DNA from: G965267425 sp965267425
GTDB taxonomy: Bacteria > Bacteroidota > Bacteroidia > Flavobacteriales_E > Vicingaceae
Direction of reading: 5' to 3'
Length of the DNA stretch: 64,000 nucleotides
Assembly: GCA_965267425.1 (NCBI GenBank)
Contig: OZ253959.1
Location: 372,001-436,000 of the forward strand
The position numbers were made by a program, and so were the translations under genes. Below are positions 61,505-64,000 of the stretch, one piece after another. The notes under the pieces are model-generated. The model searched no databases. It was not told the origin of the DNA and saw only the letters and a list, made by a program, of their open reading frames with translations. The stretch's first letter is position 1. Every line of letters starts with the position of its first letter.

Positions 61505-62590
61505 CTATAGGTTGAATCGTATTCCGATACTATGAATTCCTGAGAAGTTTTTAGATTGCCTCCAGGCATAGTCGATGCCAAAGGTACTATTATTATTCTT
61601 ACTCATGCCAACTTCTACAGTGGCACCAGCAGTTAATCCTTTAAGAGCATTCGTAGATAGGTCATCGTCAGCGATTTCGCTTTCGAAAACATATCCAAAT
61701 CGGGCCATAAACATTTCTTTAAATGCATATTCAGCACCTGCACGAATCTGGTCTTTGGTAAATGAGTTAGACGTAAACGTAGCAGAAGGTGTTACTCGAT
61801 GACTAGCTACCATTGTTCCAGTAGCACTATCAGGTCTTCCATCAGGGAAAAGGTCATATGATGCACCAATGTTTACCAATGAAGGAATTTCAAATTTGGT
61901 AGCTTTTTGTTCAGCTGTCAGTGTTGTTTCATCTTGAGTGGTTGCATCAAATGAAAGTCCTGAACCTCGATAAACCATTGGAGGTCCAACGTTTCTCAAA
62001 GCAATTCCAAATTTAATTTGATCGTATTGACCGGTAACATAGTTTACCCCTGCATCAATGGCCATTCCTTGTGCTGTTACATTTGAAATGGACTCAGAAA
62101 TGATCTTAAATGTCAAACCACCGCTGATGCTATTAGAGAATTTCTTAGCGTATGACATTCCAATGTTCAAATAGAAGGGTTTAAAAGTACCCACACCGCC
62201 ATCAGGAAGGTCTACAGTTGTTACTTCAACTTCTCCAAAAGTTAAGGACATTATGCTCACGCCCACAACACCTGTTTCACCTACTTTTTGAGAAAATCCG
62301 AATGCATCTATGCTGATATCAGCACCTGCAAGCCAATCGGTATGTGAAAATATAAATTCAGTCTTTGGTGTAAATGCCAGGTTAGCCACGTTGAGATTCA
62401 TGGATTCCAATCCTCTGGCGGATGCGATATTGGCTCCTCCAATACCTGCAGACCTAGTCCAGGGGTTTATCAACAGCTCTGTAGCTCCAGCTTCACCAGC
62501 CCGTTCTTTGTTTCCTGCCATGGTTCCTGACGCGAGATAGGTGACAAAAACTACGGTTAAAGTGGCTTTAAATATGTTTTTCATTCTCAT
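61505..62590 (-). CDS. PorV/PorQ-family outer membrane protein
   Basis: A 361-aa exported beta-barrel protein of the PorV/PorQ family, which in type IX secretion shuttles or anchors cargo at the outer membrane. A signal peptide (about residues 1-25) is followed by the family opening TELLINPWTRSAGIGGANIAS with the start of a FadL-like barrel. The chain ends in a barrel strand IGIRFNL. The frame opens with TTG at 62596; the ATG at 62590 is preferred. It lies 36 bp after a type IX secreted protein gene and probably serves it. Confidence 0.85.
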   Translation of the reverse strand: MRMKNIFKATLTVVFVTYLASGTMAGNKERAGEAGATELLINPWTRSAGIGGANIASARGLESMNLNVANLAFTPKTEFIFSHTDWLAGADISIDAFGFSQKVGETGVVGVSIMSLTFGEVEVTTVDLPDGGVGTFKPFYLNIGMSYAKKFSNSISGGLTFKIISESISNVTAQGMAIDAGVNYVTGQYDQIKFGIALRNVGPPMVYRGSGLSFDATTQDETTLTAEQKATKFEIPSLVNIGASYDLFPDGRPDSATGTMVASHRVTPSATFTSNSFTKDQIRAGAEYAFKEMFMARFGYVFESEIADDDLSTNALKGLTAGATVEVGMSKNNNSTFGIDYAWRQSKNFSGIHSIGIRFNL

Positions 62591-62626
62591 TTTCAATTAT
62601 CTTCTACTTTGCGTTCAAATTGTTCC

Positions 62627-64000
62627 TTAGAAAGATTCCAGGTCAACGGGTCTGATGACACCGAACCATTTAATAATTTTTTCACCGACTCCATCGGCAT
62701 TGATGTGTATGATGTAGACACCAGAGGCGATGGGGATGTTATCGGTATTTTTCAGGTTCCAATCCAGGAAGGTATTGGGGTCTGATTTTTGGAATTTTCT
62801 CACCAGTGTACCCCCGATGTTGTAGATGCTGATGGTACACGTTTCTGGCAGGTTGGTTATTTTAACGGTATTGGTAAGTCCATCACCTTCGTATTGAGAG
62901 AAGGCGTAGTATGGGTTAGGCACAACGTTGATGTTGTCCAGTGCAGACTCTGCCGTTGAGGTCATTCCGGTTTTGGTTTGGAATGCTCCCAGGTCAACCA
63001 GGTAGTGTGGTCTTCCTTGGTTTTGGTTTTGCTCGGTTTGGAAGAAGTCATAGGTTTTGTTCACGCGCAGTGATACGACTACATCGGAACCCAGAAGTGT
63101 TTGGTCTTCGGCCAAGATGGGGAGTCCTACCCAGATACAGGTGGTCCACATGTCTCTCACATCGCTGTTAAAGGCGGTACTTCCTGGGTAATCTTTAAGC
63201 AGGCTGTAGAGTGTTTCTCCTCTGTCGTAGGCAGGCATGTTGAAACGTGCATCCTGGATTTGAGTTGTGGCATTAAAGACGTAGATGTAGTGTTTTCCAC
63301 CCCATACGTTTTCAAAGTTGGCTCCTTGATTTTCGATATCGGTAGGGTTCCAGAGCATATCGGCTCCGTTGTTACCAGCCAGCCAAGAGTCCTCACCAAA
63401 GGCCATGTTGAGGCGTTGTCCGGTTTCTACATTGATGGCAAATCCTGGGAACCATCCCATTCCGACTCCTTGGTCGGCTTGTGGGTTACCATCGATGTCT
63501 ACCGAAGGAGACTGCCTTAGGGCATGTTTGGTAGAGGTAACGGTGGTTTGGTTGGAGTTGAGTAGCTGTGTACCGCCAATGGCCAGTACAGGGTCTTTTT
63601 GCATTTCCAAAACGGGACACCTTGTCCAAAGGGTTTTATCTGCGGTAAAGTAGATGTTGACCGATTGCAGGTGCTCTAGTTTGGCCAGTGATACGGCTGC
63701 TCCATTGAGGATGTTGGGAGCTGGCGCATTGAGGATGGCTGTTCCTACATCGTCATAGGCACAGAGTCGGTAGGGCGCCCAGGTACCTTCGAGGATTTTT
63801 TCATAGACTTCGTTTCCATCCAGTGCGACCAGTTCGGTTCCATTGGGGTCGTTGGGGTCTGGCACTCTGGCTGGCAGAGAGGTAAAGTAATCGTTGTAGA
63901 GGTTGTCGGGCGCTTCTTCCTCTTGTGTGGTTCCTGCACGGATCCAGTTGTAATCGGATTGTCCATCGGTATCGGCAATGCCCGATAGCCAGTTTTGCGA
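62627..64000 (-). CDS. Large type IX secreted protein, C-terminal part (cut by window edge)
   Basis: The leftward frame is open to the window edge, giving at least 457 residues; an in-frame GTG at 63865 is internal, because the upstream codons continue the same protein (e.g. DNLYNDYFTS). Near the end, NVVPNPYYAFSQYE, the beta-rich TCTISIYNIGGTLVRKF and IASGVYIIHI match the type A C-terminal sorting domain that directs export by the type IX system. An extra short tail (KWFGVIRPVDLESF) follows. The base composition is clearly more GC-rich than the rest of the window. Confidence 0.85.
   Translation of the reverse strand, partial: SQNWLSGIADTDGQSDYNWIRAGTTQEEEAPDNLYNDYFTSLPARVPDPNDPNGTELVALDGNEVYEKILEGTWAPYRLCAYDDVGTAILNAPAPNILNGAAVSLAKLEHLQSVNIYFTADKTLWTRCPVLEMQKDPVLAIGGTQLLNSNQTTVTSTKHALRQSPSVDIDGNPQADQGVGMGWFPGFAINVETGQRLNMAFGEDSWLAGNNGADMLWNPTDIENQGANFENVWGGKHYIYVFNATTQIQDARFNMPAYDRGETLYSLLKDYPGSTAFNSDVRDMWTTCIWVGLPILAEDQTLLGSDVVVSLRVNKTYDFFQTEQNQNQGRPHYLVDLGAFQTKTGMTSTAESALDNINVVPNPYYAFSQYEGDGLTNTVKITNLPETCTISIYNIGGTLVRKFQKSDPNTFLDWNLKNTDNIPIASGVYIIHINADGVGEKIIKWFGVIRPVDLESF

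Noticed and set aside
1..64000. Mobile elements, CRISPR arrays, phage genes or integrase-flanked island
   Set aside because: No transposase, integrase, direct-repeat array or phage gene was seen; synteny and composition look native except at the right end.

Overview
The window is a gene-dense stretch of a Bacteroidota chromosome, most likely Flavobacteriales-like. The evidence is the gliding and type IX secretion genes (GldH, PorG-like DUF6089 proteins, a PorV/PorQ-family porin, a type IX secreted protein), the block CBS / NAD kinase / PorG-like / uppS / bamA / two ompH / murI, the near absence of Shine-Dalgarno sequences, and many copies of the Bacteroidota -7 promoter element TAnnTTTG. I saw no insertion sequence, prophage, CRISPR array or rRNA. 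Most genes are housekeeping, so the unusual signals lie mainly in gene junctions and intergenic DNA.

Layout. 1-6.8 kb: one seven-gene leftward operon holB, ricT-like, gldH, PBP1A, scoA, scoB, glycosyltransferase (cut by the edge). 7-9.2 kb: a tandem universal stress protein, a GSCFA protein and a small unknown protein. 9.2-16.2 kb: ferredoxin-dependent 2-oxoglutarate oxidoreductase (korAB) divergent from 2-oxoglutarate dehydrogenase sucAB, followed by a TPR protein. 16.8-28 kb: an Nfu iron-sulfur protein, a gamma-carbonic anhydrase-like protein, then a long leftward envelope cluster (CBS, BamA-like, nadK, two PorG-like, uppS, bamA, two ompH, murI). 28-32.3 kb: pdxJ, an alpha/beta hydrolase, a transglutaminase-like lipoprotein and a 22-unit YwqK/MORN-like repeat protein. 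32.4-37.9 kb: a molybdenum cofactor operon (moeA, ModE-like, TauE-like permease, mobA, moaD, moaE, moaCB fusion, moaA).

38-41.6 kb: a serine hydrolase, a secreted unknown, a glycosyltransferase and miaE. 41.6-41.85 kb: an intergenic region that looks like a structured RNA. 41.85-44.2 kb: a three-gene nonulosonic acid module (SpsF-like cytidylyltransferase, NeuB-type synthase, KdsC-type phosphatase). 44.3-49.4 kb: a SpoIIE-type phosphatase, a third PorG-like protein, thyA, folA and a lipoprotein. 49.4-52.9 kb: tRNA-Leu(UAG), tig, clpP, clpX. 53-60 kb: two CARDB-like lipoproteins, a flavin reductase, an AtoE-type transporter, an ABC permease, a glycosyltransferase and a flippase-like membrane protein. 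60-64 kb: ruvC, HIT protein, greA, the PorV-like protein and the C-terminal part of a type IX secreted protein whose base composition differs from the rest.

Genome organisation is the most striking theme. All nine convergent gene pairs are joined with stop codons 0-4 bp apart or overlapping. A strong intrinsic terminator for one gene lies inside the coding sequence of its convergent neighbour. Four genes (nfu, thyA, clpX and the flippase-like gene) have a perfect -7 box ending only 4-5 nt before the start codon, which predicts leaderless mRNAs; the ModE-like gene and murI come close. Three divergent pairs appear to use face-to-face -7 boxes that touch each other. These are readings by eye; no transcript data or database search was available.
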